Assembly (NCBI GenBank): GCA_043760535.1 | Contig: JAYUOV010000286.1 | Coordinates: forward strand, 1-26,242 | DNA: 26,242 bases | Direction of reading: 5' to 3' | Origin: JAZKFT01 sp043760535 | GTDB lineage: Bacteria > Bacteroidota > Bacteroidia > Chitinophagales > Chitinophagaceae | Part shown: one piece after another, positions 9,001 through 14,913 of the stretch | Position numbering within the stretch: the first letter of the stretch is position 1 | How the letters are laid out: each line of letters opens with the position of its first letter | Made by a program: the position numbers and the translations under genes | The notes under the pieces: generated by a model | Seen by the model: only the letters and a program-made list of their open reading frames with translations | The model's database searches: none | What the model was told of the DNA's origin: nothing

Positions 9001-9203
9001 GTAGCACCGGTTTTTACTTTAATACTAAATACTCCATCTAAAGAGGCAGTAGCACCGTTTTTTGTTCCTTTCTCCCTTACAGATGCATTTGGGATGCCAG
9101 CTCCGTTGTTGTCGGTAATTTTTCCGTTTACAGTGGTAGCCTGTGCAAATGCTGCATCAGACAGCAATAGCAATGCCAGTAAACTGGCTAACAGTTTTTT
9201 CAT
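6012..9203 (-). CDS. SusC/RagA-like TonB-dependent outer-membrane transporter
   Basis: The 1063-residue protein is of normal SusC length. The order is signal peptide (1-20, cleavage after AFA), carboxypeptidase-regulatory-like domain (about 22-105, 'VNGKITDNNGAGIPNASV'), the 'SLNEVVVTGTG' TonB-box region, plug domain ('GAQGANGVIQL' near 215-225), then a large 22-stranded barrel ending in 'KTYQVALNLGF' with a terminal aromatic. It imports a ligand captured by the SusD-like partner, powered by TonB/ExbBD encoded elsewhere. It is first in the susC-susD operon and has a promoter-like sequence just upstream. No ECF sigma/anti-sigma pair or degradative enzyme is linked, so this is an orphan pair of unknown substrate. 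Confidence 0.95.
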   Translation of the reverse strand: MKKLLASLLALLLLSDAAFAQATTVNGKITDNNGAGIPNASVREKGTKNGATASLDGVFSIKVKTGATLIISAVGFENKEVAATANVSVTLVTDVKSLNEVVVTGTGVATSKKKLAIAVESINADKLPAAPTADIGNALIGKIAGAQISTTNGSPGAPVNIVLRGINTILQGTSPMILLDGVEVAATGLESLDLSNVERVEVVQGPAAASLYGAQGANGVIQLFSKKGKQGKTSITVSSSIGTSELLNIGDVQKAKKHGFRVNANGEVVTGSGSVMNFDPVTGSYLGNPVINLINDSTKYNQQYGKNLLWYDHYNMFFQKANTYNNSINISGAKDKLDYSFVLSDNRQETVFKNNGNFSRTNLSVNLGIELAKGLRLRSVTQVVSTTNTQLDPDGRNMLYAINNSRPFANYEQRDAAGFQSPYFGDAVGVNGYNFNYIVENARFKEKGLDVVQSLNLNYKFPKFVELDAKYGINRSQLNRRFEIAEQSHSEGADYWQYWAEAYSPRTSYASPNASSESGEINQGDFVSINQNFNANMFLKFNFKEDFGINIPLTTSTQVGWDYRKSNFSQFISYGSDAPILTPYRASDMINYQVASDFIRNFATYGYLVNQRFDWGDIAGASVGVRSDYSSAFGQGSTPFTFPRGDVYFRPSQLNFWQNNNIDKVIAEWKLRAAYGEAGIQPGAYDRFPILTPVIAGTKTALATPVTNANPDLRVEVAKELEVGTDIGFKISKSSWFRTANLSFTYWKRTSEDVIDNVDVAPSIGIGRQLTNAMSLESDGIQASLNLDILSSKNFNWNLTTNFSKQNSKVKSVLLNAEVIKQSAAGSSQYIIRAGEQIGQLYGYLMLTTVEQTDPSGAFFIPKADHPLYEVASNGYVVRKTTKQPFLSAGRYSLGDPNPKFNMSFINDFNYKGMLSFGFQWDWIHGANLYNQTKGWMYRDGIHKDYDNDITINGQTAAWSAFYRGVYAGRQANGTKSYFMEDASFLRLRNVSIGFDFAKLFTVKGVSRMQLVLSGRNLVTFTNYTGYDPEVSSGTNNSAWDRGVDHNTIPNVKTYQVALNLGF

Positions 9204-9558
9204 AATGTTATTAATTTGGATTAAACAGCAGCAAAATAGCTCTTAATAATAAATTAACAAAAAATTAATAAAAATTAATACACCCAGTTGAACGGTAAAA
9301 TGAATGGTTGAGCGGATTGTTTATAGAAGTGTAATAGCGAAATGGTGCAGAATAAATGGATTAGTACTTGTTTTAGGTAAAACCAAGAGCCTGTTAAACG
9401 TAACGTAGCATTTTTAAATAGCTTTATTTCTTAAGCTGAAAATTGACAAATTAAAATTAATAATTCATTGCTTTAATCTTAATAGCTAATCATGCAATGG
9501 TCTATTGACTTTAGAAGGGGATAAGCCTTGGTAAAACAATATGCAAGAACTGTTTTCA
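9204..9558. other. AT-rich spacer upstream of the susC-like gene
   Basis: This 355-bp stretch separates the susC-like start from the 3' end of the zinc metallopeptidase gene; both genes are on the minus strand. It is very AT-rich near 9241-9290. Apart from the susC-like promoter candidate at 9232-9261, I see no credible ORF, tRNA, strong hairpin or repeat. Confidence 0.6.
9232..9261 (-). promoter_or_regulatory. Candidate promoter of the susC-susD-like operon
   Basis: On the minus strand, TTTG (9261-9258) is followed after 19 bases by TATTTTG (9238-9232), one base shorter than the TAnnTTTG consensus. The start point would be near 9225, about 22 nt before the ATG. Match quality is moderate. 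Confidence 0.4.
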
Positions 9559-10239
9559 TTAGTTTCTACGATTGGTATAAACAAGTATGTACTGCATTAA
9601 AGTAACTAAGGATGCAACTGCTGCTACCACATAAGTCATCGCCGCCCATTTAAGGGCATCCTTAGCCTGGTAATGCTCTTTTGGGTTTGTGATATTGGTT
9701 TTTTCAAGCCATGCAAGGGCCCGGTTGCTGGCATCAAACTCAACAGGTAAGGTTACTATGGAAAACAGGGTAGTAGCCGCAAAAAGCCCAATACCTATTA
9801 GTAATAATGCTGGAAATGAATTAATTAAGATAATACCTGCCAGTAATACCCACTGTACCGACGTGCTGCTGAATTTTACAATCGGTACTAGGTTACTCCT
9901 CAGTTTCAGCATCGGATAGCTGGTAGCATGTTGCACAGCATGGCCACATTCGTGGGCTGCTACTGCCGCTGCCGATATAGATATGCCATTATAAACATCT
10001 GGGCTAAGGTTTACGGTTTTGTCGGCCGGGTTATAATGATCGCTTAAAAAACCGGCCACCGAAACCACCTGAACATCATAAATGCCATTTTCACGAAGCA
10101 TTTTTTCGGCCACAGCTTTGCCAGTTAGGCCAACCGACAGGGGAATTTTTGCATATTTGGCAAACTTCCCCTTCAACTGCATCGAAACCAACATACTAAT
10201 ACCTACAAAAATGAGCGAAACAAGGTAAATTGAGTTCAT
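9559..10239 (-). CDS. YugP-like neutral zinc metallopeptidase, membrane protein
   Basis: The 226-residue protein carries the zinc-binding HECGH motif (H96, E97, H100) in 'AAVAAHECGHAVQHA', the signature of the Zn_peptidase_2/YugP family. It has an N-terminal membrane anchor (about 3-20), two hydrophobic segments around 128-165 and another near the C-terminus (about 198-222). The conserved 'LPVEFDASNRAL' motif after the second pair is also typical. It is predicted to be a membrane-bound protease; the substrate in Bacteroidota is unknown. It stands alone, with more than 350 bp of non-coding DNA on each side. Confidence 0.9.
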   Translation of the reverse strand: MNSIYLVSLIFVGISMLVSMQLKGKFAKYAKIPLSVGLTGKAVAEKMLRENGIYDVQVVSVAGFLSDHYNPADKTVNLSPDVYNGISISAAAVAAHECGHAVQHATSYPMLKLRSNLVPIVKFSSTSVQWVLLAGIILINSFPALLLIGIGLFAATTLFSIVTLPVEFDASNRALAWLEKTNITNPKEHYQAKDALKWAAMTYVVAAVASLVTLMQYILVYTNRRN

Positions 10240-10563
10240 AAAGGTTTAGCTAAGTGGCGTCTAAAATATTTATCAAAGGGCAATAATCCAAAAAAACGGG
10301 TCTTAAAAACTTTATTTAAAGATTCTGGCTACCCTTAAATTTCATAAAACAGGTATTTAATCTCTTTTCAATATGCTTATGTAACAAAGTATTGATACTA
10401 AGCATAAAAGTACAGTTTTTGCTTTTTAAAATGATAAAATAATAGGTTTAAATATTTTTTAAATAGCTAAATATCAGCTATTTACGATCTTTTAAATTTT
10501 GCTATGTACCACCACAAGGCTTGTTTGGCAGGGATAAAAGTTTTGCACAAATCCAAAATTTTA

Positions 10564-10594
10564 TTTGGCATTGTGGGGGGTATTTGTAATTTAG
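10564..10594 (+). promoter_or_regulatory. Candidate promoter of an intergenic small RNA
   Basis: TTTG at 10564-10567, a 19-base spacer, then TAATTTAG at 10587-10594 (7 of 8 to TAnnTTTG). No gene start follows, but an intrinsic terminator ends at 10661, so the pair delimits a transcript of about 60 nt. Confidence 0.4.
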
Positions 10595-10599
10595 CGGGG

Positions 10600-10661
10600 G
10601 AATTTAATGGGTTAGTAAGTAAATATAACCGTCCTGTGTCTACAGGATGGTTTCTTTTTTT
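10600..10661 (+). ncRNA. Candidate small RNA of about 60 nt
   Basis: The unit is defined by a promoter-like sequence (10564-10594) and a strong intrinsic terminator (10627-10661) with no credible ORF between them. The 5' end at about 10600 is estimated. No known RNA family was recognised. It could instead be a short aborted leader or a REP-like remnant. Confidence 0.35.
10627..10661 (+). terminator. Intrinsic terminator with no upstream protein gene
   Basis: An 11-bp stem, AACCGTCCTGT (10627-10637) and ACAGGATGGTT (10642-10652) with one G-T pair and a GTCT loop, is followed by TC and seven Ts (10655-10661). The only plus-strand unit it can serve is the candidate small RNA. Confidence 0.8.
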
Positions 10662-10848
10662 AAGCCACTATATGGTTAAAAGTATAAGGCTAAGGGTGTA
10701 AGGCCGTACCACTTTTCATTCTGTTTTTTAATCTTATACCTTAGCCAAAAGGTTAAGTGTGTGAGGCTTAGGGGAGTAAGCATGTCGAAGCCTAATACTC
10801 CTGCATTTAACCCTAAATCTCTAAACCATCAACCCTAAACCTCCATAA

Positions 10849-12225
10849 GTGTCACCAAAAGTAAAAACTTCATTTTTTTGCACCAGTTGTGGTTACGAAG
10901 CAGCCAAATGGGCTGGTAAATGCCCAGCCTGTGGCGAATGGAACACTTTTACTGAGGAGGTTATTGTAAAAGAATCTAAAACATCTACCAATAACCGAAA
11001 CACATTTGCCGATACCAAAAAGGAACATAAATCTATTTTGCTAGATGAAGTGCAGGCCAGCAACACCCCACGTATAGATAGCAACGATGCTGAATTAAAC
11101 AGGGTTTTGGGCGGTGGAATTGTTCCAGGTAGCATGGTGCTGGTAGCTGGTGAGCCGGGTATTGGTAAAAGCACCTTGTTTTTACAAATAGGCCTTGGGC
11201 TTACCAATATTACTACCTTGTACATTAGTGGCGAGGAAAGCGAACAGCAAATAAAACTCCGGGCAGCAAGGCTCAATATTGCCCACAAGCTGTTTTACCT
11301 GCTTACCGAAACCAATACCCAAACCATTTTTCAGGAAATAAAAAAGGTAAGGCCGCAGGTGGTGATTGTGGATTCTATCCAAACCCTTGAGTCGCCTTAT
11401 ATAGATTCATCTGCCGGCAGCATTTCGCAAATACGGGAAACGGCCTCCGAACTCCAACGTTTTGCCAAAGAAACTAACACGCCGGTTTTTTTAATTGGCC
11501 ATATTACAAAAGATGGCAACATTGCAGGCCCGAAGATTCTGGAACACATGGTAGATACCGTACTCCAATTTGAAGGCGACCGCCACTATGCATACCGCAT
11601 ACTCCGAACCCAAAAAAACCGCTTTGGCAGCACCAGCGAACTGGGCATATACGAAATGACTGGCGAAGGCATGAAAGCAGTTAGCAATCCATCCGAAATA
11701 CTGATTACCCAAAAAGAAGACCAGCTAAGTGGCAGTGCCATTGCGGCAACAATAGAGGGAATGCGGCCATTGCTGATAGAAGTACAAGCCCTTGTAACGC
11801 AAAGTGTGTATGGCACACCACAGCGTACCACAAGCGGCTACGATATGCGAAGACTGCAATTATTATTGGCAGTGCTGGAAAAACGTGGCGGCTTTCATTT
11901 TGGCGTAAAAGATGTGTTTTTAAATATAGCCGGTGGCCTTCGGATTGAAGATCCGTCGATAGACTTATCGGTAGTTACTGCTTTGCTAAGCAGCTACGAA
12001 GATGTGCCGATACCACACCAGTTATGCTTTGCCGGCGAAGTAGGATTAAATGGTGAAATACGTGCAGTAAACAGGATAGAACAACGCATAGCTGAAGCCG
12101 AAAAATTAGGTTTTGAAAAAATATTTGTAAGTAAATACAACTCCAAAGGCTTTGCCAAACTGAGTTTTAATATAGAAGTGGTACCGGTGGGCAGGGTGGA
12201 TGAAGTGTATAAGGCGATATTTTAA
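10849..12225 (+). CDS. radA: DNA repair protein RadA (Sms)
   Basis: The 458-residue protein has all RadA modules in order: an N-terminal C4 zinc finger (C11, C14, C25, C28; 'CTSCGYEAAKWAGKCPACGEW'-type), a RecA-like ATPase with Walker A GEPGIGKS (101-108) and Walker B VVIVDSIQ (171-178), the RadA-specific KNRFG motif (256-260), and a Lon-protease-like C-terminal domain ('GGLRIEDPSIDLSVVTALLSS'). RadA is a DnaB-like helicase that promotes branch migration in recombinational repair. The start is GTG 10849; no ATG lies before the zinc finger in frame. It runs convergent to the minus-strand envelope locus, with 34 bases between the stops. Confidence 0.96.
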   Translation: MSPKVKTSFFCTSCGYEAAKWAGKCPACGEWNTFTEEVIVKESKTSTNNRNTFADTKKEHKSILLDEVQASNTPRIDSNDAELNRVLGGGIVPGSMVLVAGEPGIGKSTLFLQIGLGLTNITTLYISGEESEQQIKLRAARLNIAHKLFYLLTETNTQTIFQEIKKVRPQVVIVDSIQTLESPYIDSSAGSISQIRETASELQRFAKETNTPVFLIGHITKDGNIAGPKILEHMVDTVLQFEGDRHYAYRILRTQKNRFGSTSELGIYEMTGEGMKAVSNPSEILITQKEDQLSGSAIAATIEGMRPLLIEVQALVTQSVYGTPQRTTSGYDMRRLQLLLAVLEKRGGFHFGVKDVFLNIAGGLRIEDPSIDLSVVTALLSSYEDVPIPHQLCFAGEVGLNGEIRAVNRIEQRIAEAEKLGFEKIFVSKYNSKGFAKLSFNIEVVPVGRVDEVYKAIF

Positions 12226-12259
12226 GGAATTGGGTAACCGCTTAAAACAACAGCTTAGT

Positions 12260-13099
12260 TCATTGAAAAGCAATTTTGGCACTAATATTTGGTGTCATAT
12301 AATTTCCATTTGGCAATTTTGGCATAGTGTTATTCCATTTACTATCCCGAAAATTTAACCACACAAGGTTTTGTGGCACTGTAAGTGTTGCAGATATTGA
12401 TGTGTAAGCATTTGTTTCACAATTCTTATCTGGAAATAATAATTCAAGCACTAGAAAAAAACCCTCTAGAGGTAGTATAATCCTATATTGTCTTAAATCA
12501 AAATAGTTTTTGGTTTTTAAGTTTATGTTAGGTACAACAATGTTCTCATTTAATAAATCAATTGTTGGTTGTAGCGAATAAGAATCCATCTTAAGTATTC
12601 TTATTCTTAGGCTATTTTTACATTTTCCGGTTTTCTTTAACCTAAAAAACACACCTTCTAAGACACCTTCTTTTTGGCGAATATTTTCAATAAATGTAGC
12701 AATTTGGCTTCCAGGTAATAATGTAAATTCACCATGATTGGAATGGTGAAAAAAGCCCATTTCTACTTTCTGATTGTATGAATTCCAATTTTTTACAGTT
12801 ACACCCGCTAGTTCCTTAATTGCCTCTGTAAGCACAATAGTATCATTTTGTATTATTTCATTTACTGAGATAAATACAGGTAAGTAAGCTACGTTTGTTA
12901 TTTTTAATGTATCTGTTTTGTAAACATTAGAAATCGTAAACTGTCCACTTTCATTGGAAATAGTGCCATTTCTTCCTTTAGTTGATACAATATTAGTGAA
13001 TGCAAGTGGCTCATGATTTCTATTTGTTATTGTGGCATTAATAGTTATTTGTGAAAATAATTGTCCAGGAAATAATATAAGTAGTAATATTTTCTTCAT
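12260..13099 (-). CDS. Secreted carboxypeptidase-regulatory-like domain protein
   Basis: The 279-residue protein has a signal peptide (about 1-16, 'MKKILLLILFPGQLFS') and an N-terminal carboxypeptidase-regulatory-like beta-sandwich (about 17-92: 'INATITNRNHEPLAFTNIV' through 'SGQFTISNVYKTDTLKI' to 'DTIVLTEAIKELAGVTVK'). The C-terminal 180 residues are an uncharacterised beta-rich domain with an 'RIRILKMDS...LLNENIVV' core. Unlike SusC-type proteins it has no plug or barrel, so it is probably periplasmic or attached at the outer membrane. It is third in an operon after the DUF1573 lipoprotein and the 74-aa peptide gene. A long hairpin ends seven bases before its ATG (13099) and may lower or gate its expression. 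Function unknown; a role in handling the peptide is inferred from linkage. Confidence 0.75.
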   Translation of the reverse strand: MKKILLLILFPGQLFSQITINATITNRNHEPLAFTNIVSTKGRNGTISNESGQFTISNVYKTDTLKITNVAYLPVFISVNEIIQNDTIVLTEAIKELAGVTVKNWNSYNQKVEMGFFHHSNHGEFTLLPGSQIATFIENIRQKEGVLEGVFFRLKKTGKCKNSLRIRILKMDSYSLQPTIDLLNENIVVPNINLKTKNYFDLRQYRIILPLEGFFLVLELLFPDKNCETNAYTSISATLTVPQNLVWLNFRDSKWNNTMPKLPNGNYMTPNISAKIAFQ

Positions 13100-13106
13100 T
13101 CAATAG

Positions 13107-13138
13107 ATTTGGCTGCCTTTAATTAAAGGCAGCCAAAT
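13107..13138 (-). promoter_or_regulatory. Perfect 14-bp-stem hairpin between the peptide gene and the carboxypeptidase-like gene
   Basis: 13107-13120 and 13125-13138 are perfect inverted repeats (core GGCTGCCTTT/AAAGGCAGCC) with an AATT centre, so the whole 32 bp is palindromic. Read from the minus strand it begins four bases after the peptide stop codon and ends seven bases before the next ATG. No U-run follows, so it is more likely an mRNA-stabilising or partial attenuating hairpin than a classical terminator. It could also mask the ribosome landing site of the downstream gene. Confidence 0.8.
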
Positions 13139-13142
13139 TGTT

Positions 13143-13367
13143 TTAAGCGTTTGTGATGCATCCAATTAAATCTGTTTTACAATCCTCATTTACAGGTATC
13201 CAAAGTACATAATATACCCAACAAGTTGTTCGGTAACTACAGTCCCCATCAGCCCAATCTGATGTACTTGTTGTTGTTTTTCCAAAAAACCTGGCACTTG
13301 CAACGAGAACACCAATTGATAAGATACACATTAATGCCAATGATAGCATTACCTTTTTCATTTTCAT
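13143..13367 (-). CDS. Small secreted cysteine-containing peptide
   Basis: The 74-residue product starts at ATG 13367. A longer frame to 13433 would overlap the DUF1573 gene and precede the signal peptide. It has a 'MKMKKVMLSLALMCILSIGVL' signal-type hydrophobic segment ending near 'VASA', then a mature part of about 49 residues with four cysteines ('GDCSYRTTCWVYY', 'NEDCKTDLIGCITNA') and several aromatics. It resembles the general pattern of small Bacteroidota secreted peptides (NVEALA or DUF6520-like), but I cannot assign it to a family. The gene lies 17 bases after the DUF1573 stop and just before a strong hairpin, an arrangement usual for abundantly expressed small peptides. Export and disulfide formation are inferred. 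Confidence 0.65.
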   Translation of the reverse strand: MKMKKVMLSLALMCILSIGVLVASARFFGKTTTSTSDWADGDCSYRTTCWVYYVLWIPVNEDCKTDLIGCITNA

Positions 13368-13384
13368 AATTGTTGATTTTGTGG

Positions 13385-13819
13385 TTAAAAAATACTTCCT
13401 TCGAAATAATATGTTTGATTGCCAAACTGACAATTTCCAATGGCAATTATTGAATTCTTCAAATCTCTCTCAGGGTCTATTATTTTCATTTCGTACTTAA
13501 CAATTAAGCTATCGCCGGGAGGAATGACTTTTACATTTTTATAAGTTGTTTTAATGCAAATACAGTTAGAAGTTATGGCCACTATATTAAAATCAATTCT
13601 ACCTGTATTTCTAATAAAGAACTGACCCTCAACCTTTTTTGTATTTTTCGAGGTTTTATAAAAATACTTTTTGGGCGATATTACAATGGTTGTTTTTAAA
13701 GAGCTGTCAATTGAATTTTGCTCCTTAATACTTGTTATAATGTTGTAGGATGTTTTTTTTGTTTCAGTGTGACACGAACAAAATAATGTTACCACAGCAA
13801 TGAACGAAAGAATTTTCAT
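13385..13819 (-). CDS. DUF1573-type lipoprotein
   Basis: From ATG 13819 the protein has 144 residues with a compact lipoprotein signal 'MKILSFIAVVTLFCSC' (lipid Cys16). An upstream ATG at 13852 adds eleven residues but would almost coincide with the predicted transcription start. The mature part is a short Ig-like DUF1573 domain: 'VEGQFFIRNTGRIDFNIVAITSNCICIKTTY' followed by 'IPPGDSLIVKYEMKI', where the paired cysteines after the first strands are the family hallmark. DUF1573 proteins are periplasmic or outer-membrane proteins of unknown role, often next to small secreted peptides and thioredoxin-like genes. It is first in the operon with the peptide and the carboxypeptidase-like protein and divergent from an XRE regulator. 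Confidence 0.75.
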   Translation of the reverse strand: MKILSFIAVVTLFCSCHTETKKTSYNIITSIKEQNSIDSSLKTTIVISPKKYFYKTSKNTKKVEGQFFIRNTGRIDFNIVAITSNCICIKTTYKNVKVIPPGDSLIVKYEMKIIDPERDLKNSIIAIGNCQFGNQTYYFEGSIF

Positions 13820-13860
13820 GCCAATCACTTTTAGTTCGATATATCTTTTCATATATTTAG

Positions 13861-13891
13861 CAATATAGAAAAATAATCAATACATGGCAAA
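13861..13891 (-). promoter_or_regulatory. Candidate promoter of the DUF1573-peptide operon
   Basis: On the minus strand, TTTG (13891-13888) is followed after 20 bases by TATATTG (13867-13861), close to TAnnTTTG. The expected start near 13854 leaves a leader of about 35 nt before ATG 13819, which supports that start codon over 13852. Confidence 0.45.
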
Positions 13892-13914
13892 TTTGCTCTA
13901 ATATTTTTTTCCTA

Positions 13915-13955
13915 CTTCGTTTCACTTGCATTAGTGAAGTACCTCAGAAACGAAG
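13915..13955. promoter_or_regulatory. Nested inverted repeats overlapping the XRE regulator start (possible operator)
   Basis: CTTCGTTTC (13915-13923) and GAAACGAAG (13947-13955) form a perfect 9-bp inverted repeat. Inside it, TTCACT (13921-13926) and AGTGAA (13933-13938) form a second. Both arms flank the GTG start at 13934. Possible uses are an operator for the XRE protein (autoregulation and control of the divergent peptide operon) or a translation-controlling mRNA hairpin. Confidence 0.5.
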
Positions 13956-14155
13956 ATGGGATTGTAGCTTTTGGAAAAAAGATGAGGGAACTTCGTTTAG
14001 AAAAAGGTTTTTCACAAGAACAACTTGCGTGGAAAAGTGGTTTGGAGTTTAGCCAGATAAGTAGGATAGAAAGAGGAAAAATCAATACCAGCCTTAGCCA
14101 TATACTTTTAATTGCAGAACATTTGGGTGTAAGTCCTTCAGATTTTTTTAAATAA
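13934..14155 (+). CDS. XRE-family helix-turn-helix transcriptional regulator
   Basis: The 73-residue protein is essentially one HTH_3 domain: 'FGKKMRELRLEKGFSQEQLA' (helices 1-2), 'SGLEFSQISRIERGKINTSL' (recognition helix) and 'ILLIAEHLGVSPSDFFK'. The start is GTG 13934, because an in-frame stop (TAG at 13931) lies directly before it. Such single-domain regulators bind short palindromes as dimers. It is divergent from the DUF1573-peptide operon with about 115 bases between start codons, so that operon is its most likely target. A 9-bp inverted repeat surrounds its own start codon. The comF-family gene follows after two bases, so the two may be co-transcribed. Confidence 0.85.
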   Translation: MKYLRNEDGIVAFGKKMRELRLEKGFSQEQLAWKSGLEFSQISRIERGKINTSLSHILLIAEHLGVSPSDFFK

Positions 14156-14157
14156 AA

Positions 14158-14862
14158 ATGCCCAAACCTCTTAAATACCTCAAAGATTTTGGTGCTTTAT
14201 TGTACCCCAGAACCTGCCTAGCCTGCGGCAGCGATGGGCTTGAAACAGACCAGTTAATTTGCTGGAGTTGCATCAGTCAGTTACCGGTAACCAACTTTGA
14301 AAAACAACCAGATAATATGGTGGCGGAGTTATTTACCGGCCGTATGCAGGTGCACATGGCCACGGCTTTTTTGTTTTTTGGTAAAGAATCGCTGGTACAG
14401 CATTTAATACACCGCTTTAAGTACAAAGCCAATTTAGAGTTAGGCGTTTTGCTTGGTAAAATGATGGGCAAAGCCATGCTGGAAGCCGGTTGGCAGGACG
14501 CAATAGATGTAATAGTGCCATTGCCTTTAAACAAGAAGAAACAGGCCAAACGTGGGTTTAACCAGGCCGAAATATTAGCAAAAGGCATTGGCGAAGCCAT
14601 GAACAAACCGGTAGAGCCGGTAGCTGTAATCCGCTCAAAATTTACCGAAACACAAACCCGAAAAAGCCGGGCAGACCGCTGGCAAAATGTGGCCGAAGTA
14701 TTCGACCTGCTGGATAACCATGCCCTTGATGATAAACACGTATTGCTGGTGGATGATGTAGTAACCACTGGTGCCACAATGGAAGCTTGCGGACAAGTAC
14801 TACTACAAACCCCCGGCCTGAAACTGAGTATTGCCACTTTTGCATTTGCGTCTAAAATTTAG
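14158..14862 (+). CDS. ComF-family amidophosphoribosyltransferase-like protein
   Basis: The 234-residue protein has the ComF layout: an N-terminal zinc-binding pair (C20xxC23 and C35xxC38), the 'FKYKANLELGVLLG' segment, 'VIVPLPLNKKKQAKRGFNQAE', and a PRPP-binding loop 'VLLVDDVVTTGATM' (about 195-208). ComF proteins take part in DNA uptake in naturally competent bacteria, although the exact reaction is not settled; PRPP binding is inferred from the fold. ATG 14158 is two bases after the XRE stop. GC-rich codon use resembles core genes, unlike the divergent peptide operon. Confidence 0.9.
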   Translation: MPKPLKYLKDFGALLYPRTCLACGSDGLETDQLICWSCISQLPVTNFEKQPDNMVAELFTGRMQVHMATAFLFFGKESLVQHLIHRFKYKANLELGVLLGKMMGKAMLEAGWQDAIDVIVPLPLNKKKQAKRGFNQAEILAKGIGEAMNKPVEPVAVIRSKFTETQTRKSRADRWQNVAEVFDLLDNHALDDKHVLLVDDVVTTGATMEACGQVLLQTPGLKLSIATFAFASKI

Positions 14863-14913
14863 TATCCAACTTCACCAAACGTGTAATAGCTGTTATCACT
14901 TACTTTTGAGAAT

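Larger units (their letters stand above)
10240..10848. other. Long intergenic region with candidate structured RNA and repeat words
   Basis: The 609-bp spacer has no convincing protein gene; a 65-codon frame from 10504 runs across a terminator hairpin and looks random. It holds an 8-bp inverted repeat TATGCTTA/TAAGCATA (10372-10379 and 10399-10406) with a nested AGTAT/ATACT, the candidate small RNA unit at 10564-10661, and a repeat-rich stretch at 10680-10848. The last contains GGCTAAGG in both orientations, AGGCTTAG/AGCCTAA words, and two AACCCTAAA units just before radA. Confidence 0.55.

Noticed and set aside
10528..10548. Sigma-54 promoter (TTGGCA...TTGCAC)
   Set aside because: The distance between GG and GC is far longer than the fixed -24/-12 spacing.
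10504..10701. 65-codon ORF in the spacer before radA
   Set aside because: It reads straight through a strong terminator hairpin, has no coding character and no signal or family pattern.
10806..10848. Telomere-like AACCCTAAA units
   Set aside because: Only two separated copies, so no tandem array; treated as repeat words.
14277..14837. 186-codon minus-strand ORF within comF
   Set aside because: Antisense to a clear ComF-family protein and has no coding pattern of its own.
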